Below the pieces are notes generated by a model, which did no database searches, was not told the DNA's origin, and saw only the letters and a program-made list of their open reading frames with translations. From positions 1 to 7,851 of the forward strand of contig JANXDV010000053.1 of assembly GCA_025058955.1 (NCBI GenBank): 7,851 nt of DNA, read 5' to 3'. A program made the translations under genes and the position numbers. Shown piece after piece: positions 1-5,810 of the stretch. Source of the DNA: Archaeoglobaceae archaeon. Its GTDB lineage: Archaea; Halobacteriota; Archaeoglobi; Archaeoglobales; Archaeoglobaceae. Within the stretch, counting starts at the first letter, position 1, and each line of letters begins with the position of its first letter.

Positions 1-591
1 CAGATTAAGAGTTTCTGCGACCGCTAAAATAATTTTCTCATTTGAAACTCCAATTATCTGTCTTTCAGGATTTGCAGGATTTACAAGAGGTCCAAGAATG
101 TTGAAAATGGTTCTTATTTTAAGTTTTTTCCTAACTCCTACAACCTTTGCAAATGTCTTGTGATAAAGCGGAGCGAAGAGGAATGCGAAATTCGTCTCCT
201 TGATCATTCTTTTTGCAATCTCTGGAGGTTGTTCAATTCTTATTCCAAGTTTTTCGAGCACATCCGCGGATCCACTTTTTGAACTCACCGCTCTGTTGCC
301 ATGCTTCGCTACTTGTGTGAACAAAGAGACCGCTATTGCCACCGCTGTGCTAACATTGATCGTGGAGGAAAGATCGCCTCCTGTTCCGCAAGTGTCGAAT
401 ACTTTGCCAAGATCAAGCTTTACCCTTTCGAGAATCGCTTTGCTAAATCCAGCGAGAACTTCAGAATCATATCCTTTTAACTCAAGTCCTGTTAGTATTG
501 CAGAGATCTCGACTTCATCCATCTCTGGGAGCTTTGAAGCTATCTCATATGCCTTTTCAATGTCAAGATTGCCAAAAAGAGTCTCGATCAT
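1..591 (-). CDS. trpD: Anthranilate phosphoribosyltransferase, N-terminal part (runs off the window)
   Basis: Transfers phosphoribose from PRPP to anthranilate, the second committed step of tryptophan synthesis, in the cytoplasm. I translated 197 codons from the ATG at 591-589; the frame is still open at base 1. The family signatures are clear: the PRPP-binding loop DTCGTGGD (residues 66-73), KHGNRAVSS (96-104), SGSADVLEKLG (106-116) and IRTIFNILGPLVNP (159-172). The helical N-terminal domain (about 1-60) is present. Archaeal TrpD is usually about 330-350 residues, so roughly 40% lies outside the window. The start overlaps the trpC stop as ATGA, and GGAGG at 603-599 sits 7 bases upstream, so this start is well supported and translation is probably coupled to trpC. 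The loop after GTGGD reads LSST rather than the more common GLST type, a minor variation. Identity is very secure. Confidence 0.95.
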   Translation of the reverse strand, partial: MIETLFGNLDIEKAYEIASKLPEMDEVEISAILTGLELKGYDSEVLAGFSKAILERVKLDLGKVFDTCGTGGDLSSTINVSTAVAIAVSLFTQVAKHGNRAVSSKSGSADVLEKLGIRIEQPPEIAKRMIKETNFAFLFAPLYHKTFAKVVGVRKKLKIRTIFNILGPLVNPANPERQIIGVSNEKIILAVAETLNL

Positions 592-1250
592 ATCCTCGCC
601 TCCACAAAACTTCTAACAAATTGCTCAGTGTTTTCAGCAAGCATGAAAGCGGTGCCGATAAGCACCGCATTAACTACTTTCAAAACTTTTAGATCTTCAA
701 TCCTACTTATCCCGCTTCCGCTGATCTTCATTGCTCCTATCTTTGGAGCGAGTTTGAAGGTTCTCTGAAGATCAACGTCTGCGGGATTGAAGATGTCCCT
801 GTTGTTGATCAAAACGATCTTTGCTCCATCTATAAAATCCAGATCTCCTTCGCTAAAAACCTCAACAACAGGCTCAATTCCGTGCTCATGGCATAGATCA
901 ATGAATTCGAAGGTTTTGACTTTTAAAATTCTTGCAATCAATAAAAGAGCTTTTGCATCAACTTCTGCGGTTCTCTCTATTTCATCTTTGCTCTCTATAA
1001 AATCTTTTCTCAAAACTGGTAGCTCTGTTTCTTTACAGATCTTTCTTAACGTCTCCAAGTCGCCTCTAAAATGCTTTGAAGTTATATAAGAGATTGCGGA
1101 GCATCCTGCACTTTCGTAAATTCTCAGGATCTCAAGTGGATCTCTTCCTCTGAGCAGATCACCCTTCGTTGGCGAGTAAACCTTTATCTCTCCAATGACC
1201 GCATTCTTTCTTCTATCCTTTAATGCGTCAATAAACCCAAAGACAATCAC
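588..1250 (-). CDS. trpC: Indole-3-glycerol phosphate synthase (variant active site)
   Basis: Converts CdRP to indole-3-glycerol phosphate, fourth step of the tryptophan branch; a soluble TIM-barrel enzyme. Family motifs seen: GEIKVYSPTKG (residues 20-30, with E21 and K23), LPVLRKDFIES (77-87, K82), EPVVEV (126-131, E130), LINNRD (147-152) and the phosphate-binding end VLIGTAFM (196-203). These match the catalytic Glu/Lys, Lys, Glu and Asn of characterised enzymes. One position departs: the usual Ser-Glu-Ser-Gly-Ile reads SGSGI (177-181), so the conserved Glu is Gly178. The start is GTG at 1250-1248: an in-frame TAG lies directly upstream and GAGGGG (1261-1256) is 5 bases away. At 220 residues it is shorter than the usual 250 or so, lacking much of the N-terminal extension. 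It is the first gene visible in this minus-strand operon and overlaps trpD by 4 bases. Confidence 0.93.
   Translation of the reverse strand: MIVFGFIDALKDRRKNAVIGEIKVYSPTKGDLLRGRDPLEILRIYESAGCSAISYITSKHFRGDLETLRKICKETELPVLRKDFIESKDEIERTAEVDAKALLLIARILKVKTFEFIDLCHEHGIEPVVEVFSEGDLDFIDGAKIVLINNRDIFNPADVDLQRTFKLAPKIGAMKISGSGISRIEDLKVLKVVNAVLIGTAFMLAENTEQFVRSFVEARI
599..603 (-). promoter_or_regulatory. Ribosome binding site of trpD
   Basis: GGAGG on the minus strand, 7 bases before the trpD ATG at 591. It lies inside the last codons of trpC, and together with the ATGA overlap it fixes the trpD start. Confidence 0.75.
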
Positions 1251-1255
1251 CTAAT

Positions 1256-1261
1256 CCCCTC
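1256..1261 (-). promoter_or_regulatory. Ribosome binding site of trpC
   Basis: GAGGGG on the minus strand, 5 bases before the GTG at 1250. It supports a GTG start, which an in-frame stop just upstream already forces. Confidence 0.7.
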
Positions 1262-1284
1262 ATAAGAGCTTATACTTTCATAGT

Positions 1285-1292
1285 GTATTTAA
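1285..1292 (-). promoter_or_regulatory. Candidate TATA box of the trpCD operon
   Basis: TTAAATAC on the minus strand, centred about 38 bases upstream of the trpC GTG. With archaeal spacing, transcription would start near 1262, giving a leader of about 12 bases that just contains the GAGGGG site. The box overlaps a perfect 10-base palindrome (1289-1298). Assigned by eye from position and base content. Confidence 0.5.
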
Positions 1293-1320
1293 GCTTAACG
1301 CTAAGGAATTTTGGGAAAAG

Positions 1321-1328
1321 ATAAATAT
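1321..1328 (+). promoter_or_regulatory. Candidate TATA box of the DUF998 gene
   Basis: ATAAATAT, centred about 24 bases before the GTG at 1348, preceded by a purine stretch (GGGAAAAG) that could be a BRE. The spacing implies a leaderless or nearly leaderless transcript, which fits the lack of a Shine-Dalgarno site. Confidence 0.5.
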
Positions 1329-1347
1329 CTCATGAGTAATTGAGACT

Positions 1348-1914
1348 GTGAGCATTTGGAGAATTTTTGGAGTTATAGCCCCGTTGATTGCAATATTTGG
1401 AACTTTTACAGCAATTACAATAGACCCAGAATGGAATTTTTCCGAAAATAGTATTAGGGAGCTCGGAGAATGCTGTTCTTACTCTTCATCGATCTTCAAC
1501 TACGCTCTAATTCTTTCTGGAATTTTTGGCTTTTCATTCTCAACATGGCTTTATTCAAAAGTCTCAAATGCTTTTGGAAGATTTGGGATTAGTTTTCTAA
1601 TCACAGGCTATATTTTTCTTACCCTAATAGGTATTTTCCCAATCGGAACAAAGCTCCACAGCTCTTTATGCATTGGACTTGCAATTTCAATATTTCTAAG
1701 TATGTCCATATTTGCAGTCTATTTAATGCCCTTAAGCAGAGTCTTGGCATTCTCTACCGCTCTTTTTTTAGTTTTTGGCTCAATTGGTAGCTTATATTCG
1801 CTTCATGTAAAGATTGTCTTATTTGCAGAACTTTTCGGGCTTATTTCCTTTATTTTGTGGCATTACGCAGTCTTAATGCGGTTTTTAAGCTTAGATCTGG
1901 ACAAAAATATTTAA
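1348..1914 (+). CDS. DUF998-family integral membrane protein
   Basis: A hydrophobic 188-residue protein with about six predicted membrane helices (roughly residues 5-25, 49-69, 77-98, 105-127, 130-150 and 154-177). The loop after helix 1 has the DUF998 look: a tryptophan/serine-rich stretch, then SIRELG (35-40) and SSSIFNYALILSG (47-59), resembling the family's Ser-x-Leu-Gly and Ile-Phe-Asn signatures. Function is unknown; I make no functional claim. Start is GTG at 1348: TGA closes the frame at 1333-1335 and there is no in-frame ATG nearby. No Shine-Dalgarno site is visible, while a TATA-like element about 24 bases upstream suggests leaderless expression. Two adjacent cysteines (42-43) lie in the first extracytoplasmic or cytoplasmic loop. 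The next gene starts 25 bases after the stop on the same strand, so the two may be co-transcribed, although the second has its own candidate TATA box. Confidence 0.75.
   Translation: MSIWRIFGVIAPLIAIFGTFTAITIDPEWNFSENSIRELGECCSYSSSIFNYALILSGIFGFSFSTWLYSKVSNAFGRFGISFLITGYIFLTLIGIFPIGTKLHSSLCIGLAISIFLSMSIFAVYLMPLSRVLAFSTALFLVFGSIGSLYSLHVKIVLFAELFGLISFILWHYAVLMRFLSLDLDKNI
1906..1914 (+). promoter_or_regulatory. Candidate TATA box of the deaminase gene
   Basis: AATATTTAA, covering the last codons and stop of the DUF998 gene and centred about 30 bases before the ATG at 1940. It would give a leader of only a few bases. Weak evidence, since co-transcription from 1321 is equally possible. Confidence 0.35.
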
Positions 1915-1939
1915 CTATTGAGAGCTAAGCGAGAAGAGT

Positions 1940-3202
1940 ATGTTTGAGATCGCAATAAAAAATGGGCTTTGCTTAGTAAAAGACCGCTTTTTAAGATTTA
2001 ACATTGGAATTGAAGGAAATAAGATTACCTATGTTGGAAAAGAAGATATTAGGGGAGAAGAGAATATAAACGCAACAGGCTGTTTTGTTCTTCCGGGATT
2101 TTTCAATGCTCATACACATTCAGCAATGACTTTGCTCAGGGGTTATGCTGAAGGACTTCCGCTAAAAGAATGGCTCGAGAAGATTTGGGAAAAAGAGGCG
2201 AAGCTTGACGAAAGGGCTGTTTATCTGGGCGCTAAACTTGCCTGCGTTGAAATGCTGAAAAGTGGAATCACATGCTTTGCGGACATGTATATACATATGG
2301 ATAGCATCGCAAAAGCGGTAGAAGAGACGGGAATAAGAGCGGTTCTTGGCTATGGAATGGCGGATCGAGGAGATGAGAAAAGAGCAAAAGAGGAAATGAG
2401 AATAGCTATGGATTTCATTAAAAATTGGAGTGGAAAAAAGAGAATGGAGTTTATTTTAGCCCCTCACGCCATCTATACATGTTCTCCTGAATTTCTCGCT
2501 GAAATAGCCAGAATTGCAAAAGAAAAAGGAATAATAAAGCATATACATGCCTCTGAGACATTATGGGAAGTTAGAGAAGCTAAGAAAAGATACGGAATGA
2601 GTCCAATTGAGCTTTTGAATTCAATAGGATTTTTAGACAATAAAACTGTCTTAGCCCACGGAGTTTGGCTTAGCGAGAGGGACATGGAAATAATTTCAGA
2701 AAAAGGTGCAAGTGTTGCTCATTGCCCTTCAAGCAACCTTAAGTTATCCTCAGGAATTGCAAAGGTTGCTGAAATGCTTGAAAAAGGAATAAACGTCTGC
2801 TTAGGCACAGATGGAGCGGCAAGCAATAACCTTTTGAATCTTTTCACCGAAATGCGAATTTCCGCTTTGCTTCAAAACTTGAGAAGAAAGTTTCTCAATC
2901 CCGCAGAGTTTCTGAGGATGGCTACAAGCAATGGCTACCTTGCCTATGGGATCAACGGTGGAATGATTGAAAAGGGAAAGCTTGCGGATCTTGTAATAAT
3001 GGAAGTTAGCCACATTCATCAACCTCTTTACGAGCCAGTCAACTCAATCGTTTTCTCCTCCTTAGGCTCTGAAGTTCGAGATGTCATTGTAGATGGCAGA
3101 GTTGTGCTTGAGGATCGAGAGCCCATATATTTTGAGCTTGAAGAATTAATCGAAGAAGTCCGCTTACTACTGTCCTTCGATTATTATTATGAAAAAGTTT
3201 AA
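1940..3202 (+). CDS. mtaD: 5-methylthioadenosine / S-adenosylhomocysteine / 5'-deoxyadenosine deaminase
   Basis: A 420-residue metal-dependent amidohydrolase of the TrzA/MtaD/DadD group, which deaminates the adenine ring of MTA, SAH or 5'-deoxyadenosine to the inosine form, recycling by-products of SAM-dependent methylation and radical-SAM chemistry. Visible motifs: PGFFNAHTHSAMTLLRGYAE (residues 52-71, metal ligands H58 and H60), the substrate-side Glu in EKEAKL (84-89), APHAIYTCSP (174-183), HIHASE (201-206, metal ligand H203 and catalytic E206), LAHGVWL (238-244, H240), HCPSSNLKLSSG (261-272) and GTDGAASNNLLN (289-300, metal ligand D291). The set is complete, so the enzyme should be active. 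Length is normal. The ATG at 1940 starts a typical short N-terminal beta-sandwich segment; no good Shine-Dalgarno site is seen. Substrate preference cannot be read from the sequence. In methanogens the homologue is DadD, so that name may fit equally well. Confidence 0.88.
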   Translation: MFEIAIKNGLCLVKDRFLRFNIGIEGNKITYVGKEDIRGEENINATGCFVLPGFFNAHTHSAMTLLRGYAEGLPLKEWLEKIWEKEAKLDERAVYLGAKLACVEMLKSGITCFADMYIHMDSIAKAVEETGIRAVLGYGMADRGDEKRAKEEMRIAMDFIKNWSGKKRMEFILAPHAIYTCSPEFLAEIARIAKEKGIIKHIHASETLWEVREAKKRYGMSPIELLNSIGFLDNKTVLAHGVWLSERDMEIISEKGASVAHCPSSNLKLSSGIAKVAEMLEKGINVCLGTDGAASNNLLNLFTEMRISALLQNLRRKFLNPAEFLRMATSNGYLAYGINGGMIEKGKLADLVIMEVSHIHQPLYEPVNSIVFSSLGSEVRDVIVDGRVVLEDREPIYFELEELIEEVRLLLSFDYYYEKV

Positions 3203-3205
3203 TTA
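3198..3205 (+). promoter_or_regulatory. Candidate TATA box of the secretion ATPase gene
   Basis: TTTAATTA, overlapping the deaminase stop codon and centred about 27 bases before the ATG at 3229. This is the spacing expected for a leaderless transcript, and no Shine-Dalgarno site is present between them. Confidence 0.4.
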
Positions 3206-3228
3206 CTCCTTGCTACAATAATAACACG

Positions 3229-4923
3229 ATGACAAAATTTCCCATCGCATTGATTAAAAAAGAGGCGAAAGAAGAAAAAGAATTAGTTGAAAAACTCGAA
3301 CCATACGAGGAAGAGGCAATAGAGAGGATCAGAGAAGCTAAAAAAGAAAAAGAGATATTAGAGACGAAAAAAGGAAAGAGGAAATTAATAGGAGGAAAAA
3401 TAGAAGAATACAAAGTCGAAGAACTTGGAGATCTGATCGAATTTACTCCCCCAGAAGGTTGGAGGGTTGTTGAAGAATACTGGATCAGGGAACCTTACTG
3501 CAAGGTTTTCATAACTTACAATGACGAGGAGCAAGATTATCTCTATGTCGTTGCGGAGCCAAGACTTACACCTTATGAACTCGAAGTCTATGGGCAGATA
3601 TTTATGATCATTAGAGACGAACTGGAGAAAATAGAAACCGCTGATGGTTTGGGGAGGGAAGAAATAATCAAAGATGTCTACACAAAGGTTTTAAAAGAAT
3701 TAAAACTACCTCTCGATGAAAAAGGGTATTTTAAGATCCTTTACTATCTCTTCCGAGACCTATTGGGCTATGGAAAGATCTCTGCTTTCATGAACGACAA
3801 AATGCTTGAAGACATCTCCTGCAACGGCTACAAGAAACCGATCTACGTCTTCCATCGCTCTTATACAAATCTCAGAACAAACATAGCCTTTGAAGATGAG
3901 GACGAGCTTGACTCATTTGTTATAAACTTAGCCCAGAAGTGTGGGAAGCATTTGAGCGTTGCTGAGCCGATGGTTGATGCTACAATGCCAGATGGGAGCA
4001 GAATTCAGCTTACCTTAGCAAAAGAAGTTACAGACCATGGCTCTACTTTTACAATAAGAAAATTCCGCGAAGAGCCAGTGACGCCCGTGGATCTTATAGC
4101 TTGGAAAACCTTTAGCGCTGAGCAAATGGCTTATCTATGGCTATGCATAGAGAACAAGAAGTCTTTGATCTTCGCTGGAGGAACTGCAAGTGGAAAGACA
4201 ACTTCTATGAACGCGGTTTCGCTCTTCATTCCAAGGAGAGCTAAGATCGTGACAATAGAAGATACAAGAGAGCTAACGCTTCCGCATGAAAACTGGATCC
4301 CTGCGGTGACGAGGGATGCTTTCCATGGAGAAAAGGGGAAGATCGACATGTACGATCTGCTAAGAGCTGCTTTGAGGCAAAGACCTGAGTATATACTCGT
4401 TGGAGAAGTTCGTGGAAGAGAAGCTTTAACTCTTTTCCAAGCGATGACAACTGGGCACACAACTTATTCCACATTGCATGCGGACAGCGTAAGCGGAGCA
4501 ATTCATCGCTTGGAAAATCCGCCGATAGAAGTTCCGAGGGCAATGCTTGAGGCGTTGAACATAATAAGCATACAAGCTCAGACTTATGTTCACGACCGCA
4601 GAGTTAGAAGGAACATTGAGATCGCTGAGATCGTTGGCTTGGATGCTCATACGAAGATGCTGAGAACGAGCACTGTTTTCCAATGGGACAGCGTTAAGGA
4701 TGAGCATATAATGGTTGGGACTTCTAAAGCTCTGGAAGAGATAAGAAGGCATAGAGGCTGGAGCGTGAAAGAGCTGACTGAGGAACTTGAAAGGCGGAAG
4801 AAAGTGCTGGAGTTCATGGTTGGGCATAATATTAGGGACTTCAGGAATGTTACAAACGTGATCCATGCATACCAGATCAGCCCTGAGAAGGCGATGAAAT
4901 TCCTCAACATTCCAGAGCTTTGA
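3229..4923 (+). CDS. Archaeal GspE/TadA-type secretion (type II/IV) ATPase
   Basis: A 564-residue hexameric-type ATPase that powers archaeal pilus, archaellum-like or type II/IV secretion machines from the cytoplasmic side of the membrane. Motifs in order: Walker A GGTASGKTT (residues 317-325), Asp box VTIEDTREL (341-349), Walker B region YILVGEVRG (388-396) and His box GHTTYSTLHA (409-418), followed by the C-terminal subdomain. The N-terminal domain (about 65-300) contains EDISCNGYKKPIYVFHR (194-210), typical of archaeal GspE2 proteins. Residues 10-62 are almost entirely Lys/Glu and likely form a charged helix or coiled coil. All catalytic motifs are intact. It could belong to a pilus or to a less defined secretion system; it lacks the surrounding genes of an archaellum operon. 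The usual neighbour, a GspF/TadC membrane protein, is absent; instead the stop overlaps the TTG start of a DUF488 gene. Start choice: first ATG, with a TATA-like element 27 bases upstream. Confidence 0.92.
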   Translation: MTKFPIALIKKEAKEEKELVEKLEPYEEEAIERIREAKKEKEILETKKGKRKLIGGKIEEYKVEELGDLIEFTPPEGWRVVEEYWIREPYCKVFITYNDEEQDYLYVVAEPRLTPYELEVYGQIFMIIRDELEKIETADGLGREEIIKDVYTKVLKELKLPLDEKGYFKILYYLFRDLLGYGKISAFMNDKMLEDISCNGYKKPIYVFHRSYTNLRTNIAFEDEDELDSFVINLAQKCGKHLSVAEPMVDATMPDGSRIQLTLAKEVTDHGSTFTIRKFREEPVTPVDLIAWKTFSAEQMAYLWLCIENKKSLIFAGGTASGKTTSMNAVSLFIPRRAKIVTIEDTRELTLPHENWIPAVTRDAFHGEKGKIDMYDLLRAALRQRPEYILVGEVRGREALTLFQAMTTGHTTYSTLHADSVSGAIHRLENPPIEVPRAMLEALNIISIQAQTYVHDRRVRRNIEIAEIVGLDAHTKMLRTSTVFQWDSVKDEHIMVGTSKALEEIRRHRGWSVKELTEELERRKKVLEFMVGHNIRDFRNVTNVIHAYQISPEKAMKFLNIPEL

Positions 4924-5435
4924 AGATCTACACAATTGGGCATTCAAACTTGACCTTTGAAACTTTTTTGAATCTTCTCGCCAAAAATGGCATAGAAGTT
5001 ATTGTAGACGTTCGCAAGATCCCAAGATCGAAATTCGAGCATTTTAATTCAGATTTTCTGAAAGTTGAGCTTCCAAAAGCTGGCATTGACTATGTTCACG
5101 CAGTTAAATTGGGGGGTTTCAGAAAGAAGATCTTTGAAAAGTCTCCAAATAATGCAATAAAGAGCCAAGGTTTCAGAAATTACGCTGACTTCATGCTAAC
5201 AGAAGAATTTGAAAAAGAAATTGATAAAGTTATAGAAATTGCAAAAAAGCGAATCTTAGCATTGATGTGTGCAGAAAAGTTTTTCTGGAAATGCCACAGG
5301 AAATTTTTAGCGGATTATTTGACGCTACGTGGTTTCAAAGTTTTTCACATTATAGGCAATAGAACTCAATTGCATAGGCTTAGCAAGAGTGTAAGGATCT
5401 ACGGAAACAAGCTGATCTACGATATCGAGATCTGA
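4920..5435 (+). CDS. DUF488 family protein
   Basis: A 171-residue soluble protein of the DUF488 family, whose biochemical role is not established. The family signatures are all present: YTIGHSN (residues 4-10), IVDVRKIPRS (28-37), a central NNAIKSQGFRNYADFM (77-92), the hallmark LMCAE (115-119) followed by WKCHRKFLADYL (123-134), and HII (143-145). The paired cysteines C117 and C125 with R127 look like a conserved reactive or binding site. The start is TTG at 4920, overlapping the ATPase stop (TTGA), with no strong Shine-Dalgarno site. Translation therefore probably depends on termination-reinitiation from the ATPase, and the two proteins should be made from one transcript. A start within the first few residues is fixed because the conserved TIGHS strand begins at residue 5. 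Family assignment is firm; function is unknown. Confidence 0.87.
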   Translation: MKIYTIGHSNLTFETFLNLLAKNGIEVIVDVRKIPRSKFEHFNSDFLKVELPKAGIDYVHAVKLGGFRKKIFEKSPNNAIKSQGFRNYADFMLTEEFEKEIDKVIEIAKKRILALMCAEKFFWKCHRKFLADYLTLRGFKVFHIIGNRTQLHRLSKSVRIYGNKLIYDIEI

Positions 5436-5556
5436 GCACTAAAAATAGTCAGAGAGTAGCAGAATTTTTATCCTAAATACTAGAGTTCGAATGAAAAATT
5501 TTTAGATTAGAGTTACTATGTCCTAAGAGTTAGAACCAACGCAGGCATGGAAAAAA

Positions 5557-5565
5557 TTTATATAT
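5557..5565 (+). promoter_or_regulatory. TATA box of the histone gene
   Basis: TTTATATAT preceded by an A-run (5551-5556) that may serve as BRE. It is the best TATA match in the window. Expected transcription start is near 5587, leaving a short leader that carries the GGAGGAG site. A strong promoter suits an abundant chromatin protein. Confidence 0.75.
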
Positions 5566-5590
5566 GAGTTGATCCGAAAAATTGATGACT

Positions 5591-5597
5591 GGAGGAG
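5591..5597 (+). promoter_or_regulatory. Ribosome binding site of the histone gene
   Basis: GGAGGAG ends immediately before an ATG at 5598 but 6 bases before the ATG at 5604. Normal spacing therefore selects 5604, which also gives the N-terminus expected for archaeal histones. Confidence 0.75.
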
Positions 5598-5603
5598 ATG
5601 TGG

Positions 5604-5810
5604 ATGGAATTACCTCTTGCCCCAGTTGAAAGGCTTTTAAAAAAAGCTGGAGCGGTTAGAGTGAGTGAGGATGCAAAGATCGCTCTGGCAAAAGCGATCG
5701 AGAATTACGCTGTAAAAATTGCTAAGAAGTCCACTGAAATAGCTGAAAGCGCTGGAAGAAAAACGGTTAAAGCAGAGGACATAAAATTGGCTGTAAGTAG
5801 CATTAAGTAA
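5604..5810 (+). CDS. Archaeal histone (HMf family)
   Basis: A 68-residue single-histone-fold protein that forms dimers and larger assemblies wrapping DNA. From the ATG at 5604 it begins MELPLAPVERLLKKAGA, nearly the textbook start of HMf proteins. Recognisable parts: helix 1 (residues 4-14), loop RVSEDA (19-24) with DNA-binding R19, the long helix 2 (about 21-49), loop GRKTVKAEDI (51-60) with R52, K53 and T54, and helix 3 to the end. Gly16, which in HMfB permits close stacking of dimers, is conserved, so extended filaments are possible. The frame opens 2 codons earlier at ATG 5598, but the ribosome site would then abut the start codon. No N- or C-terminal tail is present. The gene is monocistronic, with a strong TATA box and a T-tract just after the stop, and converges on priL with an 8-base overlap. 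Confidence 0.95.
   Translation: MELPLAPVERLLKKAGAVRVSEDAKIALAKAIENYAVKIAKKSTEIAESAGRKTVKAEDIKLAVSSIK

Larger units (their letters stand above)
5436..5597. other. Intergenic region upstream of the histone gene
   Basis: About 160 AT-rich bases with no coding frame I can support. It contains two short T-runs (5465-5469 and 5499-5503, the second part of the palindrome AAAAATTTTT at 5494-5503), either of which might end transcription from the DUF488 gene. It also contains three AGAGTT repeats (5482, 5509 and 5526) upstream of the histone TATA box. No tRNA or convincing box C/D RNA was found. Confidence 0.5.

Noticed and set aside
200..616. Open frame on the plus strand opposite trpD
   Set aside because: The minus strand encodes unmistakable TrpD motifs; the plus-strand product is Ser/Thr-rich with no domain and no promoter.
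1329..1336. CTCATGAG palindrome between the TATA box and start of the DUF998 gene
   Set aside because: Eight bases only, common by chance, with no partner element; not listed as an operator.
3179..3190. Short TAT/ATT repeat at the end of the deaminase gene
   Set aside because: It is just three Tyr codons in a row; too short to be a meaningful repeat.
4131..4947. Stacked long open frames antisense to the 3' half of the ATPase gene
   Set aside because: They share the region with a protein carrying complete ATPase motifs, have no recognisable domain, and show Cys/Ser/Leu-rich compositions typical of reverse-complement reading.
5484..5492. GTTCGAATG resembling a tRNA T-loop
   Set aside because: The flanking five bases do not pair to form a T stem, and no acceptor, D or anticodon arms can be drawn.
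5583..5588. TGATGA resembling box C of a C/D guide RNA
   Set aside because: No matching box D at proper spacing; it lies at the expected histone transcription start and leader.
5598..5603. Earlier histone start at ATG 5598 (adds Met-Trp)
   Set aside because: The ribosome site would directly abut this ATG, and archaeal histones begin at the MELP-type residue given by 5604.
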